Notes: a model not told the origin generated them from the sequence alone. A stretch of DNA of 64,000 nucleotides from Calliopum simillimum (GCA_951812925.1 OX638369.1:54007373-54071372); one strand, 5' to 3'; counted from the first letter of the stretch, positions 10,376 through 22,268 are shown. Made by a program: numbers and translations.

Positions 10376-13092
10376 TAGCAGCTAATGTCTGTTTCTAAGA
10401 GCTGATAAGAACCCTGCTTATTACCGACTGCCGAATGAAAATAAATAACAGGACACTAGAGTTTTCAAAATCGAAGTATTGTTTCTTCTGAAGGAATGCA
10501 ATACTAGATATTATTGCAATAAAGCGATATCAATGAGAACAGTCTCTGACGTAGTTCATGATTTAAAAAAATGTTGTTGAAGAAATTTTGAGTAAAATCC
10601 AACTTGCTTGAATTGGCCTTCAGTTTCTGGATCATTACAGATTCAGTGAAATACAATAGCCTTTTCCCTAATGTAACCTGAAATCAAGTAGGGGTTTTCA
10701 CAACCATGTATATAGTTTGTAAAATCTTAATGACTTTCTCAAAATTTTCGAAAATGTGTTTCGAACAGAAACTGGTTTAATACAGTAAAAAAACGAGCAA
10801 TTTCTCAACATAATTTCACGAAGTTTGAAGTAAAGATAAATATATCTTCCCAAATAATAAAAATGTGTAGGAGTATATGATAAAAATGGGAATGTTTCCA
10901 AAAGCACACATTAGATTTTCTTCAAAATAATAAGCAAAATTTTTATTATTTATTGTATATTTCTCAGATGGAAGAGGATGATAACTTTGCTAGTAATTTG
11001 TCTTAACCGTACAAAGCCACAAATACCATTCTAGTAAACTATACTTGTGCACTTTGAGCCGCACCTAGAAGTGATACAAAAGCCACCCCTTTCTGTGCCA
11101 TACCCATGCATTCTACATTAGCATAACGCCTGTATATTTCACTCCGATTTCATATACGATAGTGCACCAACTTAATAAACCGCCTTAAGTCAAACCGGAA
11201 AACAAACGTGCACCATGCACGAGTCCAACATAAGTCCATCCATACAAAGGATGCCAAAGTCAGCCTCATTAATTCCATGAGTCTGTCATCCTTAACATGA
11301 ATGTTAGGTTGAAAAGCGCTGGTGGTGGCCGAAAGTAACGTCAGTCGGTGTTAACGTGGTACGGCACCATGACGCACACACAGAGTGTGGGTCACGTGCC
11401 CTACATTAACATTAACCCAATGAAGAAGATTCGTCCACGACGATCTGCGACAAAACATACGTCAAATGTCCTTAACTGATGTGACAAAACGAGTGCCACA
11501 AGCGTAACATGAGGGTGTGCAAGGAACCAGAACATGCTCAATATGAAAGGGTGGATTGCGCCCATGAAACCCTTCAAATGTTATGTATGTAGTTGTTGCA
11601 ATTAGAATTTTGAAATGTCAAGTAAATAATATCATCAAGCAACTATCGCAGTGCACCATAATTGTCCTTTGAAAATGCCAGAAAAAAAAAAATAAAAGAG
11701 TGCGGGCGCACTGGCAGCAAGTGGTTGACTGCTGGTGCCACCACCGCCGCCGCCACCATGCACCAGCAACAGCCAACCACTTCAGCGTACACTGACTGAC
11801 TGTCTGCCTTGCAGCAACAATTTGACATAAGTGTGCCTCTAGCACTGGACTTTCAATGTACCGCCATTTAATTTATTTTAATTTAATTTTTGGCTCTGAG
11901 TTGCAGCAAAAATCTTAAGTGCGTCGTCCTTCTCTTGGCGTTTGCAGATTTCTGTTGTTTTTTCTCACTGCTGCTGAGAATATGTTAGTTGTCATTGTCA
12001 GATTTTGACAATTGTGGGAAACATATTGAATTTGTCAAAGCACCACACACTTTGCAGTCGTTGTAGGGTGGTGCTGACTGCTGGAGCTGGTGGTGGTGGT
12101 GGTGGTTTGACATCGTGCCCTATCGTTTCTACCTTTGCGCAACAATCACTTGATGATGTTTGATGATGCGTTGCCGGCATTTTGGCTGGGAAATTATTTC
12201 GATATTTGATTTATCGTCGAAATTTCTTCTTCGTAAATTCACACGATTTTTGGGAAATCACTCATTTCACTCTACTGCGGGTGCGCATCGTCGCATTGTT
12301 GTCCCATTGTTGTTTTGGTGATAATGTTGATTATTCATTTAATTGTTGATTGAACACATTTTCAATATGTTCGTGATCTCCTCTACTTCGATGAGGGTGA
12401 CATGTTGTTATTATCTCTATTGTAGATGTATGGAGTTCCTCAATATTAATTGAATCATTTTTGTTTCGATTTGTGTAAAAGTTAATGAACGGCGACAAAA
12501 GTTGTAATTAGTGCAGTTTAGTTGAGGTTAACTTTTGGATTGTCATGTGAAAATATTTTGTGTGGGAAGAAAATTTCTACACATGAACCGGCACACCTTA
12601 AACTTAATTTTTAATCAAAACTCAGTTAAGTTGATTATAACCCAATATATTATGTGAAAAACTATTACATTAATATATCAAGATTCTTGTCACAAAGGAA
12701 GGTATATCAAGCCTTGATAAATGGATAAAGTTTTTTTTTATTGAACAAGTATGTTTTTCTGGAACTATTCGCATCTATAACAATTTCCCTAAATTCCGAA
12801 AAATCTTCTTTTTAAACCCGTTTCCAGCTGCTGTTCTATTAACCGAACAGTAAAATGGTCCATTTTCAATCATTTTTTAAACTACGAAAGTTAACAATAC
12901 AAGTAAGATGTATGTATATTACACTGAATTGTTTGACTATTCGCAAATCATATTTACCATTTCAACACCCCCTCCCAGTATTTTGAGTTGTTTGGGTAAA
13001 AAATACCTTGTCGTTAGATATTTCTGTTAAATAATATTGAAAATATAAAATAGTAACAAAAACAAAATTTATGATGAGGTTTTATATTCAAA
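10376..13092. other. Unassigned, less repetitive DNA with trinucleotide tracts
   Basis: This is one of the longer stretches without a recognisable transposon. It has short GCC/CCA-type tracts (about 11735-11760), a GGT tract (12080-12105) and scattered GTTGTT runs. Balanced base composition between about 11000 and 12300 could mean conserved non-coding or regulatory DNA. The frames on the minus strand here are translations of these tracts. Confidence 0.35.
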
Positions 13093-13100
13093 GAACCAGG

Positions 13101-14796
13101 CAGTGCCGGATTAAGCCAAATGGGCGCCCTAGGCCATTCAAAGTTTGGAGCCCCTTTATAGAATTTAAACAGCTTATTTATAGCATTTAAAGGTTGTTAA
13201 CACAATAAAACAATCAAAATATTTTTTTTTTTTCTGACAAATTATATTTTTTTTTTTTTTGATTTTACATAATTTACAGTATAGTAATTCATAAAATAAT
13301 CTTTGGATATCTCTTTTAAATATTAATACAATGTTCATCATTAAAAAACTTTTCTCTTACATTTCAGATCACTATAATCATTAATGAAATCATCAAAATC
13401 AATTTGACGAAGAACATCCGATTCAATGCACATAAAACTAAGCATGTCCAATCGTTCTTGACCCATAACACTTCTTTGCTCGTTTTTTATGCGTTTCAAC
13501 TTTGAAAAAGAGCGGTCTGTTGTACAATTTGTAATCATAAGAGTTAAAAAAATGCGAAGAGCATTGTCCACGTTTGGGAAAACAGTTTCAAGATTATCTC
13601 GAATCAAACTTTCGTAGAGTTCAGAGTGAGAGAACTTAGGTTTGGATGGAAATTTTGATTTGATAAATTCGTGAAACTGTTTTTTCGCGGTACTCATTTT
13701 CTGTCAAACTAAAGTCAGCCAAAAATGAAAATCTCTTCGAAACCTCTAAGTAAGTTTGGCTTCGGCTGTTGATTTCGATCTTGAGCGTATCGATAATTAC
13801 AAGAAAACCGTTGACACGAAAATAGTCTCGCGCTTTTAATACAACTTCTGGAGCTTCTGAGTGTCCTGTTCTTCGTCGAACTCGCGATGCAACATTGGCA
13901 TAGTCCGTCTCAGGTAAATTTGTTCTGGCTTTGTTTTCAAACACCTCGAATTTGTATCTCATCCTATCTTACAAATTTTCTACTGACGAGCACATCAACG
14001 CGCAGGTGTCCAGATCAATCTCTTCTGACTGCAATCCTTTGCTCGTTGCCCGAACGTTATTCAAAATATGCTCCACAAAACAAGCATAAAAACGAATTCA
14101 AAGGTTTAAATTTTATCTGATATACTTTCAGCTTAGTGTTTTTTGTGACAAATCATTTGCAATTTCCTATAATGCTGCTACGATTTCGTTCAAAGATTTG
14201 AGAGCCGCGTCAGTGGCGTTGGCATGAGCTTCCCAACTAGTTTCGGATAACGATTCCAGTACCTTTTCGTTTCCGATAGGTTTCTTTAAAACGTGTGTCG
14301 AGCTTGAGAAAAAAGTTTACAATAATTGTACGATAGAAAATAAATTCTCTGAGAACAAGTAGCACTTCACTGCGGTTTCTCCAACTACTTAGGTAAAGCG
14401 AATGCGCTGCGCACGGTAAATAAATCGTGCATATGTTGAGATTTAACAAAATCACTTGAATACCTGAGTAAACACCGAACAATCATAAGATTGACCCTGC
14501 AGTATTTAAAATCAAGAAATTCTAAAACATGTTTAGCTATCTCAACAACTCTATGACCATCAAAGTTTAAAAATGTTAAAAATCTTTCAACAGGCTTTCC
14601 ATTCTTAGCAACATATCGGACAACTATACTGAGTTGATTAACGTGAGCGATATCTGGAGTTGAATCGACTGAAAGACTAAAATATCGAGCGGCTATAGGC
14701 TCTTGTACAATTTGACATCTAACTTTCGTGGGGGCCCCAGCTCGTCGGGGGCCCTAAGCCATGGCCTAGTCTGGCCTAATGGGTAATCCAGCACTG
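13101..14796 (-). mobile_element. hAT element with ZMYM1-like transposase relic
   Basis: The left end is CAGTGCCGGATTAAGCC at 13101. The right end read on the minus strand is CAGTGCTGGATTACCCATTA, both followed by GGGCCCC/GGGCGCCCTAGGC-type blocks. CAGTG ends fit hAT. The flanking octamers GAACCAGG (13093-13100) and GGCTCAGG (14797-14804) agree at 5 of 8 positions, so a decayed 8-bp target duplication is plausible. At 1.7 kb it is shorter than a full element: the transposase N-terminus is missing. Confidence 0.85.
13341..14740 (-). pseudogene. hAT transposase (ZMYM1-like), N-terminally truncated and frameshifted
   Basis: From the 5' side on the minus strand I read a catalytic-core segment with ARYFSLSVDSTPDIAHVNQL and PVERFLTFLNFDGH (about 14590-14700), then IYLPCAAHSLYLSSW (about 14380-14430). 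Next is a segment TDYANVASRVRRRTGHSEAP (about 13860-13920) and finally the hAT-C dimerisation region, LRIFLTLMITNCTTDRSFSK followed by LKRIKNEQRSVMGQERL (about 13430-13560). This order matches insect hAT transposases annotated as zinc finger MYM-type protein 1-like. The frame breaks near 13690, 13970 and 14480 show it is dead. The zinc-finger N-terminus is absent. It would have been the cut-and-paste transposase of the surrounding element. Confidence 0.9.
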
Positions 14797-14804
14797 GGCT
14801 CAGG

Positions 14805-15588
14805 CTTGTGTCAAAGTTAGGATTCGATTAATAGAACGATGGCGGTTAACACATATTTATCATAAAATCCCATAAGAATAGAATCAAACGTGGTTGATGA
14901 ACAACTAATAGTCCGTTCAACTAATAGTCCGTTAGCCGGAAGGTATGTAAATGTGGTCGATGCCAGTTGAAAGGCGACTGACTATCTATAGTCCTCGTGA
15001 AGCTAAAACTTGGTAAAATTTACCCCCTTCCTAGGGGGAGCCAATTACTCCAAAAATAAATTTTATATCAATATATTTAATAATTTTTGCAGCGCGGTTG
15101 GATATTGATTAAAGGTTTCACGATTGTATTATGAAACAATTCATTCATAATTCGAAAATTACTGAGTTACGAATCACTTACTGTAAACATAAATATAATT
15201 TTCAATGTTTGAATGTATTTAAACAAAATTACACCCATAAAGAATCTAAAACACAAAAAAAAAAAAATCATAAAAATCAACATTTTCTCAATAAAAAAAT
15301 AAATGCGCCTTTGGGACAATTTTTGCCGAAAAGTTAACCACAAAATTGTGTAAAACATAACAATCATTTCTTCCTTGCAATAAGTGATTATTCGGGAAAA
15401 AATATTTTCTACTTTTTACGAAATAAAAAAGGTATGCAACTTAAAAAACTGAAAAATATTTTCTGTAATAAAAAAAAAGAAAAATTAAACGCATGCAAAC
15501 ACCTGGTAGAGCAATAAACTTAGAGCAGCAAAAAAAAAAAAAGAAAATACTATCAAGCAAGTACTTCAGGATGGTACCATAGCAGTCG
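14805..15588. other. Unassigned AT-rich DNA
   Basis: There are poly-A tracts (15250-15280, 15530-15543) and no recognisable gene. The opposing short frames at 15131-15367 are lysine- or phenylalanine-rich products of base composition. Confidence 0.4.
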
Positions 15589-15596
15589 TATAAAAA
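15589..15596 (+). promoter_or_regulatory. Possible TATA box (TATAAAAA)
   Basis: TATAAAAA sits 47 bp before the ATG of the small ORF at 15636, preceded by GCAGTCG and followed by CGGC. A start about 30 bp downstream would give a short leader ending just before the ATG. In AT-rich DNA such motifs are common, so support is weak without expression data. Confidence 0.25.
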
Positions 15597-15635
15597 CGGC
15601 ACAATTTAAATTTAACATTTACGCAACGGAAATCC

Positions 15636-15836
15636 ATGGAGAATTCTGAAAAATTGGAAAAATACACCATTTTAATCCCAAAGGGAAATACATATAATGT
15701 TAAGTTAAACAGGGTAGTAAGCACGAATGGTGTGTTTTTTGGGGTTAGTGAAAGTATAAACGAAATTGGTCATGCTTTGCAGACAAATGTTTCAGATGCT
15801 TATACAACATATGATTATTTTATAAAAAAATATTGA
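15636..15836 (+). CDS. Small ORF of 66 codons, unknown
   Basis: The ATG has the favourable context AATCCATGG, and it is the first ATG after a TATA-like box at 15589. The 66-residue product (starting MENSEKLEKYTILIPKGNTY) has a mixed, protein-like composition unlike the lysine/isoleucine/phenylalanine-rich shadow frames nearby. It has no signal peptide, membrane segment or cysteine pattern that I can see, and I recognise no family. It ends in a stop within an AT-rich stretch, with no clear poly-A signal. It could be a small gene, an exon of something larger, a fragment of an unknown element, or chance. Confidence 0.25.
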   Translation: MENSEKLEKYTILIPKGNTYNVKLNRVVSTNGVFFGVSESINEIGHALQTNVSDAYTTYDYFIKKY

Positions 15837-16039
15837 ACTACTTTACAACCAGCAAGCCATAAAAAAATTTTAGTTTTTTGTTCGACTAATAATAAAGCTA
15901 CTAAAATATTCATTATATCCTGCTGCACATTGGAGCCAGGAGGCTCACAACAAATCTCAATTTTAAATGATATCAAAAAAAAAAAATTCTTCTTTTTTAA
16001 TGGAAACATTTTCCAAAAAAAAAAGCTTTAAGACACAAT

Positions 16040-17075
16040 AGCCCAGGAAAATAAGACGAAAAAAGAGCTTCTCTGCGAAAAAATTCCCAGTGGAAATTTT
16101 TCACCGGAATTGTCTTTATTTATGCATGATATACAAACTGTGAAAAGTCCATTGCAAAGTCGTGTGCGCATAAAAAGTTATTAAGGCTCAAAGGTCGCTA
16201 AAATCAGTTTTTTGCAAATATCTCGCTAATGCTAACTTTTACAGAAAAATGTTGGTCTTCACTTTTGTAGCACAGGAAATTTCCTACAAAAGTGCGTTAA
16301 AAGTATTTGCGTACGACTTCTAGTTTAGGAGATCACCCAATTTAAAAAGTTGTTAACATTTATGATATGAAATACTATATATGAGTTCATATTAAAATAT
16401 CTTACTTTTTAAATTGCAATAACTCTTCAACGAAAAGTTGTACGAACAAAATTAAAATGCCGTTTGAAAGATAATTTAATTTTCTATATATCGTATACAA
16501 TTTTTTTTTTCGAGCGGCTCATCACATTAAAAATATTCTTGAATAACCGTTAAGGCTTCGAAATTACTCGTTTTTTAAGGATATCTGCGAATTGGTAAGT
16601 ACAACGATAAAAAGTAACAAGACCAAATTTGTAGAGAATTACAAGATCTACAAAAAATAAGCAATATGTGTACACATAGAAGTAACCGTTTAGAAGATAT
16701 TCCAAAAAACCCTTAGAATGCCAAAAAACCGGTTTCTATTGAATATCTTCTATACGGTTACTTCTATGTGTACATATATCGCTTATTTTTTGTAGTTCTT
16801 GTAATTCTCTACAAATTTGGTCTTGTTACTTTTTATCGTTGTACTTACCAATTCGCAGATATCCTTAAAAAACCATTTTTCTGTAAAAGTTAGCATTAGC
16901 GAGATATTTGCAAAAAACTGATTTTAGCGACCTTTGAGCCTTAATAACTTTTTATGCGCACACGACTTTGCAATGGACTTTTCACAGTTTGTGTATCATG
17001 CATAAATAAAGACAATTCCGGTGAAAAATTTCCACTGGGAATTTTTTCGCAGAAAATGTCTTATTTTCCTGGGCT
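16040..17075. mobile_element. Foldback element FB2, 1.0 kb, 5-bp TSD
   Basis: The ends are inverted repeats: AGCCCAGGAAAATAAGAC at 16040 and GTCTTATTTTCCTGGGCT ending at 17075. They are flanked on both sides by ACAAT (16035-16039 and 17076-17080), a 5-bp target duplication. Arms of about 210 bp pair 16040-16250 with about 16875-17075. A second inner hairpin pairs about 16565-16720 with 16735-16875, including TTTGTAGAGAATTACAAG against its complement. The interior blocks GCATAAAAAGTTATT and GGTCGCTAAAATCAGTTTTT correspond to blocks in FB1 (979-2589), so the two share a core although their ends differ. There is no coding capacity. Confidence 0.85.
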
Positions 17076-17080
17076 ACAAT

Positions 17081-18429
17081 GAATTTTTACTTCAATAAGT
17101 AGTCCTTTAGAGATGGCAACTGAACATTATGAATAACACAGTCATGTAAATAATCGGGTTGTGTTTATTGAAGGGCATCTAAGGGTAATTTTTGAAAGAA
17201 CTTTCTACGAAGAATCCTAATCCGAGAATCGGTCCATCCCATCACGATTTTTTTTGTGGTTAAAAACACGATTACGGTTTTTTTTGCTTTCTTTGAGGAT
17301 AGATTTAGACTATACAGCAGGCATTGAAATAAGCTGCAGTTATACCCTATTTCTGCAGTAATAACTTCAAATTTGTAGTAATAACTTCAGAATATTGTGA
17401 AAAATTGTAATAATAATTTTCACCCAAATTCAAATTTATTTGTTTCAAGTTAATCGTTGAAACTAAATACTCATTTTATTTCGCATAAAACCGTTGTTTT
17501 AGTTATCTAACCTCACCAATCTGGGCTAAGATGTAGCAACCACAATAAGTACTCGGCAACTCTACTTTAAATATATTTTTATAAATGCATTCGAAGATAA
17601 TTTCGCTATAAATTTTCAATTTTATATTAAATCATTGCCATGATATCTGTTTTTTAATATTAATATTTAGTATTTATCACTTCAATAAGCCATTAAAAAA
17701 ATTTTGCTAAAAAATTGCAAATATTTCAACCCTGCTATACAGAATGAAAAAATTTTGTGCACCGCAAAAATAATAAAAACATCCATTTTTCGTGTATTTA
17801 ATCTCAAATTCTTAGATTGGATTCTAATCTAACGCAGAAAGATCCTTTAGAAAATACCTTTAGCTTCCCAGCATTAAAATCAGTGTTGTCAATGAAAATC
17901 CTAGAAACAGCACGATTTTACTCGGATCAGTTAAGTTTCGGTTTGACTACGCACGACAATTCAAGATAAATATCTTGCAAAGTACTTTCATTGGAATCTT
18001 CATTAAATCAGATTTGGCAGTCTCGTTCAGTTGAGAATCTGTATTTTGCCTAACTCAAAACTGCAATGTTACGTGTCACCTTTTCCGTCAAGCTCAGAGG
18101 GAATTTTGAGATTATTGTAGTCTCTGTGGCAAATTTGGTCTTATCGGTTCTTCCACACTATTTTCACTTCTCAAATTCGTCATCCAGGCTTTACTATTTG
18201 AATATAGTACGTACAAGATCTGTTCGGGTTGTTTCCTTTATGGCATCCATAATGTATATGTAGAAATTTCAGCAAGTGTGACTTTTTCGAAAAAAAAAGT
18301 TATTTTCCAAACACGTGGCACCCTATTTTGAACTGCGAATTATCAATTTTAGATACATTAGAAGTATTTTTCAGCCTCCGTTGCTGACTTTTTTCGATCG
18401 CCTCCCCCAATATCTTCAAAAATCGTTTT
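17081..18429. other. Unassigned AT-rich DNA
   Basis: No gene or element ends recognised. The plus-strand frames at 18066-18497 have no domain I know. Confidence 0.4.
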
Positions 18430-18595
18430 TCGACAGTGATGCACTGAATTTAGCGAATCGGACACATCAACGGGATGCGGTTTTTCTTACGTCTTAGCAC
18501 CCATATTAAGGATCATAAAATCCCCAATAACGGAAGCGGTTTTTTAATTCACACACAAAATTTGTGGATTTTTCTTGAATTCCGCCATTGTTCAA
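18430..18595 (+). repeat. Direct repeat, upstream copy
   Basis: This block aligns with 18925-19142: a (G/A)ATGCGGTTTTTCTT-like segment, CCATATTAAGGAT, CCCCAATAACGGAAGCGG and AAAATTTGTGGATTTT occur in the same order in both. Here CCCCAAT runs straight into AACGGAAGCGG, whereas the downstream copy has extra sequence at that point. Confidence 0.65.
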
Positions 18596-18924
18596 GTTTA
18601 TACTGTGTGACGACTTTTTTACACATTACTTGGCCCTAGGTCCAATGGTCACGCAAGGTTTGAGACTAATTTGTGCCCCTAGGTTCTTATGTCCCTCAAA
18701 AACCCATTTTTTAGACGCATGAAAAATTGCCATTTGAGCATTTTCTCAAGTGTGTTACCACCAAACCAGAAGTAACACACCCGGCCAGATCTTTTAGTTA
18801 TAACATTGAGAAATAATATTTCATGGGAAACATTGCGAAAAAACAATCGCCACCAGAGCAGCATGTTAGAAACCGAAAATTACCAGATTTCGGGTAAAAA
18901 TCATTCACACAACTTGAGCGACCC

Positions 18925-19142
18925 GTATCCCGAGGTACATCAATGAGATACGGTTTTTCTTTAGTCTAAACACTTATATTAAAGAATTTCAAAGCCCCAA
19001 TGGCCCTATGCTCCTTCTAGGAGTTAAAGGAGAATACATACAAAAGATCCGCTGAACCACCTCAAAAGTTATAGCTCAATAACGGAAGCGGTTTTTTTTT
19101 CAATTTACACTCAAAATTTGTGGATTTTGCTCGAATTTTGAC
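18925..19142 (+). repeat. Direct repeat, downstream copy with a 75-bp insertion
   Basis: Same order of blocks as at 18430-18595, but about 75 bp lie between CCCCAAT and AACGGAAGCGG. The extra segment begins GGCCCTATGCTCCTTCTA and ends AGTTATAGCTCAAT, so CAAT flanks it on both sides. Its first 44 bp recur at 7766-7811. An insertion with a CAAT duplication in this copy, or a deletion between CAAT repeats in the other, both fit. Confidence 0.65.
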
Positions 19143-19393
19143 AAAAAAATTAAAAAATAAAGCTTCCAGGAGGTAGCACGCGCATGTTTTTTTCTTTAGC
19201 ATCATCCAATAAGTGTCCCAGACATGTTAGAATGGGTGGGAAATGCAATGGGTGCCTTCTCGGTGAACTAAGACCTGTTCACACCGAAAGATACTCTTGC
19301 AGAGATTTTCCCATATATTGAAACTATATTTCTTCTCTGTCGTAAAGCATCACAATTTTTTTGAAAAATTAAAAGCCGAAGAAGCTTTAATAA

Positions 19394-19864
19394 CACTGGT
19401 CTACACGATTTTCGACTGGAGCAACCAAATAGTGTTCCTAGGGTCGTTTGGTGCGATGAATTCGAATCTGCTATCGGTTTTTTTCTATCAGGTCAGGTTT
19501 TCGAAACACAATAATAAACTTTTTTTTTTAAGAAAAACCATTAATTTATTTGAAAATGTTTAACAATTCAAAAGTGAATGACAGTGTTTGAACATCGTTC
19601 GTATGTTGTTGGGTCTATTTCACGGATAAGAGTCCAGCAATAGTCTCCCAGCATGCTTTTGTCCCAAAAAATACGTAATGAATTTTTTGTAAATTTTGTT
19701 TTTTTATTTATTAATGAATAGTATAACGAACATAAATAACCTTATATAAATAGAACTAGACCTGATGGCGCATTTCGGGCGCCAGATTTGAATTCAGCGC
19801 ACCCAAATTACTAAAGAAACATCATCCTCTTCTCCAGTCTTTTTTCGAAATTTGTAGACCAGTG
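19394..19864. mobile_element. Short CACTA-like TIR element, 471 bp, TAA duplication
   Basis: The ends are CACTGGTCTACACGATTTTC and, on the minus strand, CACTGGTCTACAAATTTCGA; a CTGGAG block also repeats a little further in. Both flanks are TAA (19391-19393, 19865-19867). CACTG ends plus a 3-bp target duplication match the CACTA (EnSpm) superfamily. It has no transposase and would be non-autonomous. Confidence 0.65.
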
Positions 19865-19867
19865 TAA

Positions 19868-21933
19868 TTTGAAAAAATACTTATAAAGCCGAAATGTGTT
19901 AAAAAATTGAGAGAAAAAAATTTCAAAAAAGTCGAATCGAGCCGAAATGGTAAATTTACAAAAGAGTTCATAAAGCCGAATAATGTTTCAAAATGTTCAC
20001 GAGCAAATTTTTAAATGAATACAACAACATAATTTGATGAATAAAAGTAATTGAAGTGAAACAATAAAATATGTTAAGCAAGGAGTAATAGCATAATTAT
20101 GTGCAACTATTGTATACGCTGACATCAAAAGAACAACTTTATGCCATAACGAAATAATTCAGTAATGATGATTCCCAGAGGATTAAACAGGTTTGACTTT
20201 CAGTACAAATCAAAACAACCCTATCCGCAATTTGTGAAAACAGAAATCACGAAAAAAACATATTGTATTTCAACTGAAATCGAGATCATATTTCCACAAC
20301 TCATAAAATTAACTAAGAATGTACGCGCAATATTTTGGACCAAAATCAGAGGGGGTATGAAAACAAATTGAACAATTCGAGAAATGTGAACGTTTTAATG
20401 ATAAAACAATTGCAGCAAAGCACAAAAAATGGAAAACACCCTCAATGCAATTCATACCAAGTGTATAATGAACAAGTAAATGCCAGTTAGATGATGTCCC
20501 GTGGGATCAGCAGCAGCACAAATATCAAATTGAACCAGGAACTATGGAACGATTTCATTCGCCATTGTTGTCACTTGAGTAGAACAACAAATACATTTGA
20601 CGACGACGACGGCAATCGTTAAGCTCAGGGCTAAGCTTTGCTCTTCCAATTACGCTATGATGGTACAGGTTTTGGGCAATGAGGTCGGTGTAAGGATCAT
20701 CCCCTAATAATAACAAACATGTGCGCCAATTGCCATCATCAAGTAGCGGAAATAAGGATACTGCAGTCTACTGCTGCTGCTGCTACACCCGTATCTGACT
20801 AAATCGGTAACGACAGAGCGTGGGTAAAAAAAAAATAAATTTTCATTTACAGTAAAGTGCAGAGGGTGAAGTTTTGTTTTGTGAAGATGGTGGTTTATTT
20901 CATAATTCAATTTATTGATGCCTTGTCCAGTTCTCACGCGTAGCTAAGGATAAGCATCCTTGTTTTCAGTATTGGTGGTTGTACTGGTGTTTTTGGTTAC
21001 ATATAAAAACAGCGCACATTCACCGGACATGGGAACATTTTATTCGATTGATATAATGGATTTATATTCTTTTTCTGCCTGTCATCAATTGTACTCTTTC
21101 ATCTATTGGTGTTTTATTTTATTTGCATTTTAGTTACAGACAATAAATTCTCTCCGTATTAATCGTTGATAGGGGCTACAGTTATTTGGCAATATTTGTG
21201 GGAAGTCCATTTGGTTTCAAGTACTCGCATAACTTGAAAAAGGTGAATGATAATAAGGAAATTTAATTTGTTAGGTTTTCAAATTATAAAGTGTTAGTTT
21301 CGATCAATTTTGATGTTTATGATGCGGTAGGCAGGCGTTGCTTTGTCCAAAGGAAGTCAGTACTTGTTTCTGTCACCCACACCAAACCGGACTGAAGCTC
21401 TACAAATTTGACGCATAGAATTAATTGGAGACAGATGTTTTTAACATTATCGGAATCGGGTCGTCATTACTCTGCTTTACAAAAGAAAAACAACATTATT
21501 CATGCCTCTGAAACTATTTCACGGGCGGAAGGCGTATCCATGAATCAATTTTTAACCGCTCCAGGTACCAGACGGACAAACATACGTAATAGTTATTTTG
21601 ACTAGGGAAGAAGCTCTGATCACAAATCTGTGATGCCATTTGCAGTAATTTTTGCAAAGTGTAAGATTCGAAAGAAGACAAAAGTGTAGCTGGAAAAGTT
21701 CGCTTACATATTGCAGAATGTTTGGAAATTTTGTTTTTCACTCAACAGCTTTCAATCTGAAAACTTTGTAGATGCGATGAGGAAAATCGGAATGGTTAAC
21801 GCGCTAAATTTACTTCTAGATTTAGGTTGTTCCAAATACGTAGCTTTTTCAGCCAAAAGACTGTTCTGCCCAATTTCATGCGGGTAACCCTAGAGAACTC
21901 AGCAAAATGCAAAAGTCTAAATAAAAAAGGTTG
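19868..21933. other. Unassigned DNA, no recognisable gene
   Basis: Contains a CTG run near 20770-20785 and a GAC run near 20600, but no element ends or domains that I can support. Between about 20400 and 21400 the base composition is more balanced and could hold regulatory sequence. Confidence 0.35.
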
Positions 21934-22066
21934 AAAGCAGATATTTCTTTTTTTTTAATTGAACTTTTAGTCATTTATTTGCAAAGATCGATTTACATAT
22001 AAATCTATCAATGCATTTTCCAACACATAATTATGACAAATCAAGGAACGGATTAAAAACACGGCT

Positions 22067-22113
22067 ATAGTGACATATGTTTCGTCTTTCGCCACAAAGA
22101 CTCATCAGACTAT
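22067..22113 (-). ncRNA. Hammerhead ribozyme, complete core
   Basis: On the minus strand all parts occur in order. Stem I 5' strand AUAGU (22113-22109) is followed by core CUGAUGA (22108-22102). Stem II is GUCUUU paired with AAAGAC around loop GUGGCG (22101-22084). Then come core GAAA (22083-22080), a tiny stem III CAUAUG (22079-22074), and the cleavage triplet GUC ending at 22072, before stem I 3' strand ACUAU (22071-22067). Stem II is a perfect 6 bp and stem I a perfect 5 bp. Self-cleavage would fall after the C at 22072. The short stem III is like that in retroelement hammerheads, which often act as dimers. Activity is inferred, not shown. Confidence 0.85.
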
Positions 22114-22202
22114 TTTTGTTGTAATTATAATTATATTTATTTCACTAAATTAATTATAATTGAAAAATTGCAAGTCTGAAAACTTTTTGCGTTTTTGGCA
22201 TG

Positions 22203-22268
22203 GGCGGGAGTTGAACCAAGGACCTCCCGGTTGGTAGCAGAAGTCGTTACCACTGCACCAGCCTTGCC
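22203..22268 (-). other. tRNA-like sequence with A and B boxes in the element loop
   Basis: On the minus strand TGGTGCAGTGGT (22260-22249) matches a Pol III A box and GGTTCAACTCC (22217-22207) a B box. The box starts are 43 bp apart, as in a real tRNA. A hairpin CGGGAG/CTCCCG surrounds the B box, but the acceptor and T stems pair poorly, so this is a tRNA-derived promoter relic and not a functional tRNA. The related element at 58221-58905 keeps the B-box half but has lost the A-box part between CCCGG repeats. Confidence 0.65.

Noticed and set aside
22203..22268. Functional tRNA gene
   Set aside because: A and B boxes are present but acceptor and T stems do not pair, so only a tRNA-like promoter relic is supported.
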